Assembly: GCA_950022655.1 (NCBI GenBank)
Contig: OX465580.1
Location: 99,962,797 to 100,026,796 of the forward strand
Direction: 5' to 3'
From: Alentia gelatinosa
Lineage: Eukaryota > Annelida > Polychaeta > Phyllodocida > Polynoidae
Length of the DNA stretch: 64,000 nt
Shown here in pieces: positions 1 to 12,430 of this stretch. Both the position numbers and the translations under genes were made by a program. Positions within the stretch are counted from its first letter, which is position 1. Each line of letters begins with the position of its first letter. Under the pieces are notes generated by a model. It was not told the origin of the DNA and did not search any database. It saw only the letters and a program-made list of their open reading frames with translations.

Positions 1-599
1 ATAATAATACCAACACCCTGTTATTCAGCGCAATCAATAAACAAGTTACATATTCTTTGATTATCTCCATCATAGATTATTCTCTTGGCAGCGGACGTAA
101 TTCGGAATGTACGACTACCGCTATGAACAATCTTTTACGGCTACCTTTAATCATTATGAGGGAGCATGATCACAAATGCCTTTATGTCTCCCCTTCTATT
201 TCCACACTCTCTTATTCTTTATCCTCCTCTTCCTTGCTATCTTACTCCCTCTATTCTCCCCCAATCTCTCTGTCCTTTGCGAGTAAAAATCACTGAAAAC
301 GCTTGTCGGGCAAATAGCCCTATTACTTTACAGAAGTGTAGTTTTTGCCTTCCTATTTTAGCGTGTCACCTCTCCTTAACCACGCTATTGGTCCCAGAGT
401 GCAGGAGGCGGCATGAGTGGTCAGTGAGTGGGACGTGACTGGGGGAGGTATATGGGGGCTTATCCCATCTCACCGCGGGAGGCTTACTCAGCTCCAATTC
501 ACTCAGTTCCGTGTCAGCCATTAACCACCTCATACACACCCTACATTTAGGAGCTGTCTCAGTGCTTTATGGTCGCCAATGAGGCTTGAAATCAGCCAG
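1..599. other. No gene recognised
   Basis: AT-moderate sequence with a pyrimidine-rich stretch around 185-270. Short open frames on both strands have no recognisable family, no splice context I can defend and no repeat structure. Confidence 0.5.
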
Positions 600-850
600 T
601 GAATGAGCGACTCGCGATCGCCATTCGTGCCTGTTTGTAATTGACTCGTGAGCTGCTCGGTAAACAGCACATGAGTAGTTCCCGAGCGATACGTCATAGT
701 ATTTAGAGCAGCATGTCAGTAGGAGATGAGTGCCTCGTGAGATGCTGCTCCTCCCAGGTCGTGAGCAGAATATGAACAACACCTGAGCAGAATGTGAGTA
801 GCATGGGAGCAGACTGTGCACAGCATATGAGCGGAATATGAGCAGCATAC
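600..850. repeat. Degenerate minisatellite of TGAGCAGCAT-like units
   Basis: A roughly 10-11 bp unit resembling TGAGCAG(A/C)AT recurs many times in imperfect form (for example AGCAGAATGTGAG, AGCAGCATATGAG, GAGCAGCATAC). The units are diverged and phased irregularly, as expected of an old short-unit tandem array. Open frames here simply read through the repeat. Confidence 0.6.
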
Positions 851-2130
851 AAGAAAATTTCTTTTTAAATTTATTTCATTGAAGTGATATGGAAGAAAAA
901 GGCTGGTGTGCCAACGCAAATCATAACTAACCTCTATCTCTTGGGTATATATCTACCTGCATCCTAATGTTACATGTATGCGTTCATCCTGTCTACTAAA
1001 TAATCTGTTGGAGCTCCAACATCTCTTTTGTGTACTGCCATTCAGATCTGACCATCCTACCTACATCTTTTCGTTTTCGCACATCTCCATCCCTACCCCT
1101 CACAATCTGAAGCCGGAAGCTATGTGTGGGAAACCATATTGGGACAGTGGAACAATTTTCATTCTGTAGAACTGTCCCTAGTATTTCCGAAATAATAAAT
1201 AGATGAATGAATAAATACAATGCCACTTCACTCCTCCTCTGGCAACGTATAAATCTATCTGTAGACTCCTTTATCTGTACCCCGTGCTGCTCCTTCTCTA
1301 TTATCTCTCCTATACCCTCATTTATGTGGCACCTATTCCAGCTCCACAACTATGTACACTTGCACATATAGGGTTCAACCCTGTAAATATAATTTGCACC
1401 TCTGACTGTCCTCTATTTACTGACATAACTTTACTAAAACATTCACCTACCCTGATCTTGCCCTGCCTTAGGCACCACTCTGTACCCTACCGGTCATTGA
1501 CGGCAAACATGCGAAAGTCCAATCCAAACTACAATTTTCAGTCAGGAGATATTGGTTGAAAGGCAATTCGTTATCAGAGCCGTGCCCTTGGGCTTACAAT
1601 ACTGTCAGTAACTGCAAACTAGGTCTGCTTGTGGCACTTATCGTCAGAACACCTCATCTGAACAAATCAAATATCACATATAAAGAAAAATGCGGCGTAT
1701 AATGGCACTGATAATAATGCACCTATTATAATCCCCATAATGCTAAAACTGGTAGGCTGAGGTTTTGAATCAGATGGTAATGTATTGAGAACCGGTATTT
1801 GCATAAAGGAGAGATTAAAATCATAGACAAATGGAGTTCCAAATTAGTTTTTTCAACCACATATTATGCATAATAGGAGAGTAAACTGTGTCCTCTATTA
1901 GATATCTCTATGACTGGAAAAACACAATTGTATATAGTGAAGCCAATGCAATGGATCCTTATATGCCTCAAGGAACGCTATAAATGCACCTGAACCCATG
2001 GTCATGTTCGTGCCGGTCAAATTGCCGACCAGTATTTCTCTGCTGTCTTTATCACCTGGATCATGATATCTGCTCATCAAGTATGGAGGAACAAGGTAAT
2101 TAAAGCATCTTCAAAGGAAAGGAAATGTTA
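851..2130. other. No gene recognised
   Basis: No coding, RNA or mobile-element signature was seen. The open frames are short and low in similarity to anything I recognise. Confidence 0.45.
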
Positions 2131-2139
2131 AAGGTGAAC

Positions 2140-2480
2140 GGTTAGAGGTTTATATAGAGATGGGTGTGGGGGTGATACTGGATCAAGTAAATCAATTCAG
2201 ATACTTTGGTGCGCTAATAGAAAATACGTTGAATTGTTATAAAGAGTACCATAAAATAGCCAATGACAAGAGAACAAAAATGTTTAGTTCTGAAAAAATA
2301 AGAAAATGTAAACAAAGACAGCAGCCTGAAATTGGCTAAACAATTGCTACTACCTATAATTGAATATTCTGACTTTATTTAGTGGTGTTTGTCGAAATAA
2401 TTTAGGATAAATTTGCGAATACAAGTAAATCATTGTCATTGAATGGCTCTGAACATTTCCAACCCAAAGTAATATCTAGT
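2140..2480 (+). mobile_element. LINE relic, C-terminal part of a reverse-transcriptase ORF
   Basis: Reading the plus strand from about 2140, one frame gives a stretch containing QVNQFRYFGALIENTLNC followed by KRTKMFS and EKIRK. After a frameshift near 2320 the neighbouring frame continues SSLKLAKQLLLPIIEYSDFI, then stops and resumes with MALNISNP near 2440. This series (QF-YLG, then a basic IRK patch, then LLPIIEY-DFI, then a late L-MAL-IS block) is the usual order downstream of the RT catalytic core in non-LTR retrotransposons of the CR1/Jockey type. At least one frameshift and three stop codons make it a dead fragment. The catalytic RT motifs would lie upstream and are not visible, so the copy is 5'-truncated or decayed. 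Family assignment rests on motif order only. Confidence 0.72.
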
Positions 2481-5385
2481 CGTATTTTCGATGAGACACA
2501 GTAACAGGAAGATACTATCTCTCAATTGTTCATAAAGCTGTTGCGCATCATATTAAGAATCAAAAGTCTAAACGGATGTTCATCTTTTTTCACACGAAGT
2601 GTAACTCGTATAATGCAGCCTACGTATTATTTTGTAGCAGGAGGGATTGGCAGATCCCAGTTGTGTGACGAGAAGTTCACGATGGTACTTAATCTACATT
2701 GGATTATCTCTTCATCGAAAATACACTCTACATCTAAAAGAGGGATCGCTGACCAAAGGTCAGCCAGAGAAACCCCTGCGGGAGCTGCATCAGAAATGCC
2801 TGGTCGATGGCCCGTTGTAAGGCTGCGGGCCACGCCAATAAGTTGTGACAGTTGTGACGGGCGACCGCTCTCATTGCGGCAGTAGGCCGTACACCCAGGG
2901 AAGCCCTGTCACTGTGCCACGTCGGACCCTCTAATCTATTACCGCATTGAAACAGTGCGAGGCCAATAATGCATCTGGCTGTCAAAAGGGGAGGCAATGG
3001 AGACCACCGCTGTCGTTATGTATCAGAGGTAATTGGTGTTTCACTTCACCCACTCTCTGATTTCTCATCACTTCAACCATTTTCTTTAGAGGAAATGGAA
3101 TTCCATGTCCATTTGAAAGTCTACACAGTGCGGGCGTAGCCGAGGAGATGAATCTGAATGACTAGGAACTTCGGATTTGACTAAGGATATCAATTTTGAG
3201 GGGATAGCCAATAGAGTACGTGGTAAAGAATTTAAATGAAATGAAGGAAAATAAAAGGCGAAATGTATCGAGAGTGTGGCAACAAAAAAATCCATACAAA
3301 GGAGTCTGCCAATCAAGATACTGTAAATATTCTGTATATCATATGCGTTCAGATTTCCCAGCTGCTGGATAAGGATGGTACGGGGACACAATAAATAAAT
3401 CTGTATATATGTATACGTCCTAAAAGGAAACAGATCATGTGCTACTGGATAAAGGTATTGTACTTTCCTCATTTTATCATAAAACTGTCGTTAGCGGTCG
3501 TATCTATTGCATCTAAAATCACGAGTTGTAACATAAAACCTAGAAAAGCTGAGAGAACTATTGAATTTGTATTGTACTTAAGGGGAAAGGCTGTGGTTGT
3601 TATCAATAACAATGCTATAGAAAGCAGTAGTTCTCATATTTCAGGCAATTTCTTAACTCTTAACTCTTAAGAAATGAGTATCTGAACTGGATTTAGGTAA
3701 GAGGGAAGAGATAAATTAAAGCCATGATTTGAGTAGTTTATTCAAGTGGAAATGTGAAAAGCAATGACATGCACCTACTCACAAATAATACAACATGACA
3801 AATCAATCCCGATATGTTGCTGATGGAGCTAATAGAAGTGCCTCACCATGTGACCTTATGACCCCTAGCATTTTTTTTCATAGAAGATGCTTATCATCCA
3901 TTTAGATGATTGATCTTTTTCGGTCAAATCATATGATTTAATCACCTAAAACTTTCGGTATGTATAAAATGCAAATTACGTATCAAAGATTCTATTCATT
4001 TGGTCCCTCATATTCCCCCCTTTCCTCTCACTGCGAAAGACACGAGTCACTTTAAAACTAACCCTGCCTGAAACTTGATGTCAATCACAACAGATAAACG
4101 AAATGAAGAAGTACGTTCAACCATAGTAAAGCATATTCCCACAGCGGTCGAGGGATGGCGAGCAGGGAGGGCTTCTTCGTTCAGGTAATCAAACAAGAGA
4201 AGACAAAAGCAGTGACCCTGCTGACTCCTCCCTGTGGGATCTAACGACAACGACAAAGGTAATTTTCTCAAAGGCATGACTGTCTACAAGTTTCTGGTTG
4301 CAAAACCATATCATCGCAAGCCTACATCCAGACAACCATCCTCCAATGGATTATAAATCCATACATTGATTCATGAATACTTTGTTTATTAGGGTTAGTT
4401 AAACGTCCACTTAATTAGACTTATTCAGGAATATTACTTCAACTTTCTATACATGTCGATGTCAATATTGATACAGAGTCACAGATAAATTCTCACAGAT
4501 GTAGAGACAAAAGTGCATTTTCGGTAATATGAAGATGGTTTTAGAAGTGTGTCATTCCAGGCAAAGATGTGGCATATTGGTCGAATAAATTCAATTGCTC
4601 CCTCTCCAGTTCTAGCTGATACAATTCGCTATTCTGTTTTGTTCTCCCGAATGAATATGAAATAACAGCGGATTATTTTCCCATTACAAACGTGGTTCGC
4701 AGTTTTCTGCGTCGCTTCACAATCTTCAGAGCGTCTCGTCTCATTTGTTGGTGGGTGGGTGAGTGGGGAGTTTTGCTCTGGAGAGACATTATCATCAATC
4801 ATACAATCACAAAAATCCAAAGGAACATGTCGGGCGTTTAAACAAGCTGTCTGTCTTTTACCCTGGAGCAGTACCTACAAAACCATCAATCACGCCATGC
4901 CTGATGGCAGACGATCACGTGAATGAAGAAAAAAGAGATTATATTGTACTGTCGCCCTGGCCAAGATGCTTGTCATATGCTTTTGAACAGTAGAGTCACG
5001 AGATTGGCCTTCGTTTTCATTTCCTTATATTGTTCGTAGTGAATCAGGAGGGGGCTGCCTGAACAACCATCTCATTTTGAATCATCTATATATCAGTAGG
5101 AAGTAGGTCGCAAATCAGAATCTACTATGGCTGTGTATGGAATTGTAAAGTTCAATAAGTTGGTTGTAGAGCTTTGGAGGAGGATTCAATCTGCTTTGCT
5201 CACATTTGAGGGAAGCGCACTGATACACGACGACTTTCCATTCACTACTGCACTTACGAAAATAAGAGCAGTACTTTATTGTGTTACAAATGAAAAAATC
5301 TTTACGTGAAGCTTTCAGTGAATTTTATAGACGTCAGATGAGCATATCAGGGATGGGCGTCGATAAGGTCACAGGGCATATATAC

Positions 5386-5388
<3 letters not shown>
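2481..5388. other. No gene recognised; CpG-richer patch near 2760-2960
   Basis: The stretch is mostly AT-rich unique-looking DNA. A GC- and CpG-richer patch at about 2760-2960 keeps frames open on both strands, but no protein family is recognisable. Nothing else stands out. Confidence 0.45.

Positions 5389-5470
<82 letters not shown>
5389..5470. repeat. (TA)n microsatellite
   Basis: Uninterrupted TA dinucleotide repeat of about 82 bp. Long open frames over it are repeat artefacts (alternating Y and I codons). Such tracts are self-complementary and length-unstable. Confidence 0.97.
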
Positions 5471-5471
<1 letters not shown>

Positions 5472-5879
5472 CACAGTGAGAGGCAGAGAGAGGGGGGAGA
5501 GGCTAATTTGTTGTTTTTTTAATCTTTTTCTCTTTCTGCTATACGAAACGGATATGTTTCTATTTGCTAGTAATTTTCTGCTGCGCATCCATATACAAAT
5601 CCAGAGTAGGGGCCTACGTATTAGACTGGCATCAAGCATAAAACCAGCAGTGCTAAACTGGATTAAAAAAAACGGCAAAGCAGAAGTAAATCTGTGGTAT
5701 TTCAGCCTTATTGAAAGATGCAGAACCTATGTCATAGTAGCATGATGCAGAATGGTGATGCATGGTGTATTCTAAGGTACAGGTATTTGTAGGAGCATAA
5801 AATTCCCCCATTTTTCAATATAATCTAAGCTAAATGTTGTAGTATTTCCACAGCTACAGGCAAGGGAGAGCCAATGGGA

Positions 5880-6240
5880 TAGTCTATACTGCTGGGCCGT
5901 ACGGGAAAGTAGCGGGGAATGACATGCCACTCGACCCGCACAGAATCCCATCTGGCGCCACTCGAGGAATTTCAGCCAATCAGAACGCCTGGAAGTCGAT
6001 GGGTGCGGAGATGTCTGCCGATGGCCTGCCCGCCGTTGAGGAGCGTGGTTGGGCGCCAACTGTGCGCGCGCGACACGGAAAGTCCATCGCGCGCGGCGTG
6101 CAGCCGGGCCCGACACGCCAGCTTTATGACACATAATGCCTCTTGAATCATCGCCGATACCCGTCAGTTGGCGGCCACACCCTTCATTGGACTCAGTTTT
6201 CACAAGCGTTCACCCATCCCAACGTGGCAGGCGGGCATCG
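5880..6240. promoter_or_regulatory. CpG-rich patch with CCAAT boxes, candidate promoter-like region
   Basis: A GC-rich island in an AT-rich setting, with a run of CG dinucleotides at about 6055-6115. Two CCAAT motifs occur, GAGCCAATGG near 5870 and CAGCCAATCAGAAC near 5973. No convincing transcript or first exon can be read from it. A promoter role is inference from composition and CCAAT boxes only. Confidence 0.3.
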
Positions 6241-6760
6241 GTTGTGGGAAGGAGGGGAGGATGGGTGTAAGGCAGTGGGAGGGAGAGGGAGAAGAAAGAT
6301 AGGGGAAAGGAAGGTTAAGAGAACGAAGTTAGGGGAGTAACGGAGAAACAGAAGGAAGGTAGAGAATTAGACACACAAATATAATTGCATGTAACAGTGC
6401 AGAGACAGAAAAGGGGAAGAATTGAAGAGTCTAAAAGTAGGGTAAGATGAATATGGTTAGTGGTTGACAGGATGGTAGGAGGGACAGACTGTATACTGAC
6501 TTGATAGTTCGAAGGAAAATATCATTTTGATTTAAACGGAGAGTGAAAAATATGCGAAGCAAGTGTGAAGAAGGGAGGGGTAAAAGGTAGACATGAAGTT
6601 CTAAGTATGATGGATTACAAAGGAAGATGGCATGGCGCGAGAGGGACGCGCAAAGGAAATCACGTGGATAGAGGAAAGGATTAGTATCTAGAGCGAAAGG
6701 TAATAGATAAATAAAGGGCGATAGAGAAGTGGAGTAGGTAAAGGCGATGAAAAAGCGAAC
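6240..6760. repeat. Purine-rich (G+A) low-complexity stretch
   Basis: The plus strand is strongly biased to A and G for about 500 bp with few pyrimidines (repeated GGGAGG, GAAGG and AAAGG words). No coding or element structure is seen. Such strand-asymmetric tracts can form triplexes, but nothing here shows function. Confidence 0.5.
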
Positions 6761-8000
6761 TAGCGAAAAGTTGTGTTTAACCCCTGATTATACCCACTTT
6801 AGAAATCTATTCACCATGACCTAGAAACATCAGGTTCGGAAAGAATATCCTCAGAACATTTATACTCATTGATTAAAGGGAAGCCTCTATTCAAAATTAG
6901 CTGTTGCCGTCTGTGGGCTTCTCATGAGTGACTTGTGAGCGGTTCGCTAAATACTCGCCAAGCTGAGATTATAAACGTAGGGACTCAGACTTAGCTCTTA
7001 TTGATGGACATGAATCGTGATAAATCACTTTAATGGCATTTTTGTGTTGGTCGCCAGGGTCTCCTAGTTCAAACTATTGGTTATTTATAAGGAAATTACC
7101 CAGAAGCGTTCTTATTTATGAGTCGTCTTACGTGAAACTAGTGCAATATATCGGGCCATGAAAAGTACACCGGTCTTGGTAAAAGGAAAACTAACCTAGC
7201 ATGATGGGGAACTGTATGTAAATTGACCAAATAAAAATAATAGATCAGAATTTCTCGTTACTCTTTTAGAGCCCTGTTTTAGATTTAGATGTAGTTGATG
7301 TGCAGATAGGTAAGAGATGGTACGAGCGATGACTGACGGAACATGAATAATCGTCGCCATTGTCTTTTCGTAATGAGCTCGCCTCTGACTAATTGGGCCG
7401 AACACGTCATTAGCGTCACTCAATTAAGCCTTTGGAATTTGTGTAGTTTAATTGGTAGGCAATCAAAACTGAATCTCTTAGTCTCAGTAGTATCATTTAG
7501 AATTCACAGTGATTTCGGAGGCATTGTTTTCTGCTGAGCAAATGCATTGCATAACATGATGGGAAAACATGACGCGAGACCGACAGAGCATCCGGATAGA
7601 TTAGTGGTCGTTCTTTGAGAAAGACCAGTTAGGTTAGTGGATGGAGATGTTGTTTACTGTGAAAATAACCAGGGTTGTATTGCACTGATACAATATAAAA
7701 TCAAACTGGTGTTCCGAGCATTCCAGCAGGAGTAAATTTAAGAGCAAGAAATATTACGACTACTACAACATATTTCTGGGGACTATATAGATAGGACTTC
7801 ATCGATGATAATGATAATATAATGATAACTAATAATATCTTGATAACATTACAGAAGTCTCGTAGGGAAAGAGAGAACTGAGTATGGGTCATCCAAATAA
7901 TACGTACGCAGAATTTTTGAAATGTATGACCCCACCCCCCTACCGATCTTGTACGCAATAGAACAAAGAGGGAGCATACGCAAAATCTCAAAATATTTTG
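6761..8000. other. No gene recognised
   Basis: Short open frames without recognisable similarity. An imperfect TGATAA-type short repeat lies at about 7805-7850. Confidence 0.45.
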
Positions 8001-8021
8001 CCCCCCCCCCCCCCCCCCCCC
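8001..8021. repeat. Poly-C tract
   Basis: Homopolymer of about 21 C residues. Overlapping proline-coding frames are artefacts of it. Confidence 0.95.
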
Positions 8022-8039
8022 TCAGTGCGTACGTACTTT

Positions 8040-8330
8040 ATGGATGGCCCCGTAGACAGGGTTCGCAGATCTCCACTACGAGTCACATTGACTCATCGTG
8101 GGGTGGGTGTGGAGGGGCGGGTCACAGAACAGTTCACAACCTGCCCCCAGCAGCCGAACGGGAGTCCCCGAGCTGCTCTCAAAAGACCAACACCTCCTGC
8201 TGGAACCACTGGTGATTTCCGTGGTGCCGCCCAGTCTCCTGCAGGGCACCAGCACCCGCTGTGACGTCCATATAAAAACAAAGGGGGTCTGCACAGCGCC
8301 CAGCCACTTCTGATACTAGGAAGGGGCGAT
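8040..8330 (+). promoter_or_regulatory. GC-rich segment with CRE-like and TATA-like motifs
   Basis: A GC-rich block ends in a TGACGTCC motif (8262-8269), a near match to the cAMP-response element, followed directly by TATAAAAA (8271-8278). A CRE next to a TATA box after a GC-rich upstream region resembles a core promoter pointing right. No first exon or downstream coding frame supports it, and several overlapping frames simply reflect high GC. The promoter call is therefore tentative. Confidence 0.3.
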
Positions 8331-8957
8331 TGGGATGGACTGCTGAGATAAGCAAAACCGTTGGGGAGGAATTGCCCCTACCCCGAGGACCAATGAACGT
8401 TTGTCATAACCAGCCCTGCGCCGCCTTTTCTCTGGGACACTTGTGAAAGGGTGAAGAAGTAGAACGTCTGGCCAACATTTCTTTCTTCGTTTCGTTTTGG
8501 AGATGTTGAGAAAAAGGGGCCAATCAGTTTAGCTCATAACAGGTTTTGCACTTTTCGAGATGGATAAAATCATTAAAAGGATCCCTGTCCCTACTTAAGA
8601 ATGTTTGTGGACCTTCATTGCCTCTCTGATCACTTGATGGATGAAATTTATTTCTGGATAGGGGCTGTGTTAGGATATTGTGGATATCATGTGTACGGAT
8701 AGTAATCTAAATGAGTGACTCCAAGACTATGTCCTGTTAAAAGCTTTGTTACTGGCATTACTGCAATGACCACTACTAGCTACGGACTGACTGGTAAAAC
8801 ACCTAGATGTTGCCTAAAGTCTAGCTCTGTGTCAACCGCATACGGGTAACCAAGGCTCCAGCAGAATGTTATGCAGAGCTAGCATAATTAGTTGGGCCAA
8901 GGGAAAGTGCATGTATGTTCCCCAAATAAAGAAATTAGAAAATAACTAGTCTTGTGT

Positions 8958-9055
8958 ACTAGTGGCCGTAATCCCCAAGTAGTTGATGCATACTGTTATC
9001 CGGGTGACAGCAGGGATATTAATTCGTCAACTACTAGGAGATTACGGTTACTAGT
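8958..9055. repeat. Short inverted-repeat element (29-bp arms), MITE-like
   Basis: Arms at 8958-8986 and 9027-9055 are complementary over 29 bp with 4 mismatches, and both outer ends start ACTAGT. The 40-nt centre is unrelated to the arms. The inner half of the arm resembles the sequence around 45974-45994, so the arm may be the terminal repeat of a dispersed non-autonomous DNA element. No target duplication was confirmed. Confidence 0.55.
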
Positions 9056-9056
9056 A

Positions 9057-10778
9057 TATAAAAAAAGTGCTATTGTATTTATTACCCACTTAAACGATTT
9101 ACAACAAGAATGGACCATGTATTGACATATAGGATGACTACACATTCTATAAGGCCACAGCACTGGCGGTTATTTGATGTAGACGTACCCAGTCTACATA
9201 GTTCCCAATTTCTTCTGTGTCTCAAATTAGATAATCAACATCAAAATAACGTTCCAGGATATCGTTTCGATTGTGATATTAGTTGATCCGTAGAGATTCG
9301 TTATCCGAAATCTCCTCCCAGAGATTCTGACATGCCAGGATATCTGCGTAGTGAATTCCAGAAATCCTATACATTTCCTGTGGAGACTCGGTAATTGGTT
9401 GGCAATAAATGACGATTATATTCTACAGGTAGATGGTGAACTATAAAAGATACTGCCAAAAATGAAATGCGTCACTATGGTAGAAGTGTACATTTGGCAT
9501 GCAGTCTGGATAGGGAGAAGTCAGTGCTCTCGTGCGGTATGTTGGTCTTACTCTGTGACTAGCCGCCATTTCCCATGGAGTGGCCATCACCCGGGCACCA
9601 CCTCATGTCACGCATGCGCCCTACAGGGTGTCATTAAACCACAACGGTCAACATAGGAATTCTCTTCCCACGAGAAAGCAAGCACAGCACCCCCTTTCCT
9701 CCTACCCCTGGCCTTTGAGGTCAAAAAGAACTTTAACATGCTAGTATCCATAGTGAACTATAGTAGACTCTCTTTACCAGAGTGTATATTTATACGACAC
9801 ATCGTGCTGCGTTGGAGTGCTGTAACATTAAAGTTGAGTAGGTTCAGTACGTGTTGGAGTTCTCCGGATGCTGCCGGATGCTGGTGAGGGCAGGGTTGGA
9901 TGGTGCACGAAGGAGCTAGTTGTAATTACATCGTGGTGCACGCAATCTCCATGGGTTTGTGATTGTACCATTAGGAACCAGGAGTATACTTCGCTCGCTG
10001 CACTGATTTCCTCTGGTTCCATATACTTATTGCGCTACTCTGTCTGCCTCCTCCCACGTACTTTACATTACCCAGGTGCCTGATACCTAGGCTTGCTTAC
10101 GTCTTCGAGTATGGACATGATCAGGAAATAAAACTAAAGAGTAGGTGCAGGGGTCGAGGTAGGCATAGGAGACTGAGATTGAGGCCAGTCTGCCCAATGC
10201 CCCACATTTCCACAGTATCTACATCCAGTTTGTGTGGTGTTCTGCCTTCCTACCATATTTCTCTACCCTCGATGTAAATCGTCTTTCTTTATATCATCAG
10301 CTTCGCCCCTCAGTCCTTTTAAAATACCTTCATTTTCAACACTAGGCTCCTGACAAATCCTCTTACTCTGACCTTTTCCTAACCAACAATTGACTTCCCA
10401 ACCTTTGCTGAATAATCACAATTTACCAGGTATTTATCCTGCACTTGTACTCTTCGTGTCTTTCTGTAAATGGCTACCCACTGCTTATTATGGCTGGGTA
10501 CAGTGGCAAGGTAAAAGCTGTATTTGCAGAGAGTGTTCAGTGTATTCATTAGGCATCAGGTGACTAGCAAGATCGCTCAGAACATTTCAGAGTTGTTAGC
10601 TAAGTGAATGTGTGTGTTTTAGTGGAAAATACTTCGGACGGTAAAACTTTCCTATCTTGACCACAATTACAGTTTGTGCAGGAGGGACATTTGACCGATG
10701 CTAAAACTTGCAACCAAACACAAATGACTCCATCCTGATTCCTGGTTTCTATATATTATTCCACTGGCGTTTACTAAC
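9057..10778. other. No gene recognised
   Basis: No coding, RNA or element signature. A 10-bp CCGGATGCTG word is duplicated in tandem near 9865-9885. Confidence 0.45.
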
Positions 10779-11064
10779 TTATCTCACCCCGGTATTTTTC
10801 ACCATAGGCTTAACATTAGGAACTCGTACTCCATGGCCGTGAAGTTCGTGAACCCAATACTCAATGGCTAATTGGGTGATTAATTTTACCAATAAATCAT
10901 GTTATAAGGGGTGAGATAAAATCAGAAACCCACTCGATGAAAATAACTTGGTCTGCACTCCACCTTGTTTGACCACAGAGTGATTCACTCAGCTTCGCTT
11001 CGTGAATAACTCTGCAGTCAAACTCGGTGGAGTATGGACCAAGCTATTTTCATCTCGTGGGTTT
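10779..11064. mobile_element. Two-stem fold-back element, copy 1
   Basis: The element begins TTATCTCACCC (10779-10789), whose exact complement GGGTGAGATAA sits at 10909-10919. It then has a long imperfect hairpin from AAACCCA (10926) to TGGGTTT (11064), centred near 10995. The hairpin tip contains ATTCAC and GTGAAT around AGCTTCGCTTC. Copy 2 at 51815-52103 has the same 11-bp outer repeats, similar spacing and the same tip motif. No protein is encoded. It is probably a non-autonomous mobile element, but I do not recognise the family. The terminal boundaries are set by homology between the two copies. Confidence 0.65.
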
Positions 11065-12190
11065 GCTTCTAAATATCAAAATAAGTCATATGTAAGTATC
11101 TCTTCAGGCAAGGTCTAATTGGTCGGCAACCTCAGTCATCCCAATGTGTTATCGTATACATGTGTAACACCTTGATACATTGATGACGGGGATTGATTTA
11201 TAAGTGATGGGTATTGATTGACCAGTGATGGGTATAGATTGTCAGTTGAGGTTTTAAAGAAATATCTCCAGGAGCAACGAAGTCACTAGATATCTGTCTC
11301 ATAGGTTGAATCCGCTAGCTCTGAATACTAACAGCTCTGACTATGATGCCGACCATGGACAAAGTAATCATATATGTGATACTCATAAGTACTTATAAGG
11401 AAATCCATAGCACCAGTAATGTATTGATTTGGTATTCAGATTTAATCCCTCCTTTCTTTTTTGAAAATCCTTTGCAAAGTACTCGGATGTCTGGAGGCAT
11501 TACGAGGTAAAGCAGACAGGTACCTCAGGGCTTCAACAGTGACTTCATATGGCTAACGTAATACATCCGTCTCTTTTTAGACTAAATTCAGATTTATCAC
11601 AAAAACTTATCAAAAACTTTACTGGGATTGGGTGTCTCACCGTGCATTTGGAAATTAAATCCCATAATTCTCATTAAACCATGAAATGAATACGATTAAG
11701 CCTTTTGAGAGCTCGAAGATGCATAATACATTCTACTGAGAAAACATGACACATGTTGGAATGGCGATTTTCAACTTGAGATATGTTTATCATCGATCCG
11801 GGGAATAAATATATAAATATATAAATATACATTCATTGAACTGCTTAAGGCTTGTAATACCGAACTTCTAGAATGAGAATTTTTCTAGTGGTATCTTTAC
11901 CATGAATAGAGAAGTTCTGTGGTTATCATATAATCCCTTTTACGAATTTATACATCTTCGTAACCCAATAGGTTCATTGGTTTGTCTCTATTTGGACAAG
12001 AAAAAATAAGGCAAACGCTGTCTTAACACATATATCTATAAACATACATGTATATGTATGTATATCTATATACATACATAATGTTAATAGCGAATCGGAA
12101 CGGGCCACGTATCCTGTTTTTTTATTCTGTTCTCATATAGCACATAAGTATTAAGAGTGTAAAATAGTACATCCAGACCTCAGAAGAAGG
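11065..12190. other. No gene recognised
   Basis: AT-rich. A short ATAAATAT repeat lies at about 11808-11830 and TATATACATA-type low complexity at about 12028-12082. No coding signal. Confidence 0.45.
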
Positions 12191-12194
12191 GTAT

Positions 12195-12430
12195 TACTGA
12201 TGGGGATCATACGTAGCCTATTTAGAACAGGGGGTTTGAAGAAAATATTGCACATGGGAGAAAACAGACGAAATACAAGATCAACCAATAAGGAAAATCT
12301 TTTATTGAATCGCCCAAAAAAGGAAAAGTACCGAAAATCAGCTATTTATACAGGGATATCAATATGGAATTCATTAGATATAGGTGCTCAAAGAACAGGG
12401 TCTAAGCAAAGTTCTGAGCAAATTGGGTAG
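12195..12430 (+). mobile_element. LINE relic, extreme C-terminus of ORF2
   Basis: A 76-residue open frame ending at 12430 contains HMGENRRNTRST, then KYRKSAIYTGISIWNSLD and a stop. A tR-S block, then Y-KS-Y-G---WN-L and an early stop is the recurring C-terminal end of CR1/Jockey-type LINE ORF2 proteins. The same signature is seen in the LINE copies at 28.7 and 34.8 kb in this window. No RT core precedes it, so this is a strongly 5'-truncated copy. About 60 bp of T-rich sequence follows, but no clean poly-A tail remains. Confidence 0.62.

Noticed and set aside
5281..5745. 154-codon frame across the TA repeat
   Set aside because: Most of it is alternating Tyr-Ile from the microsatellite; no domain on either side.
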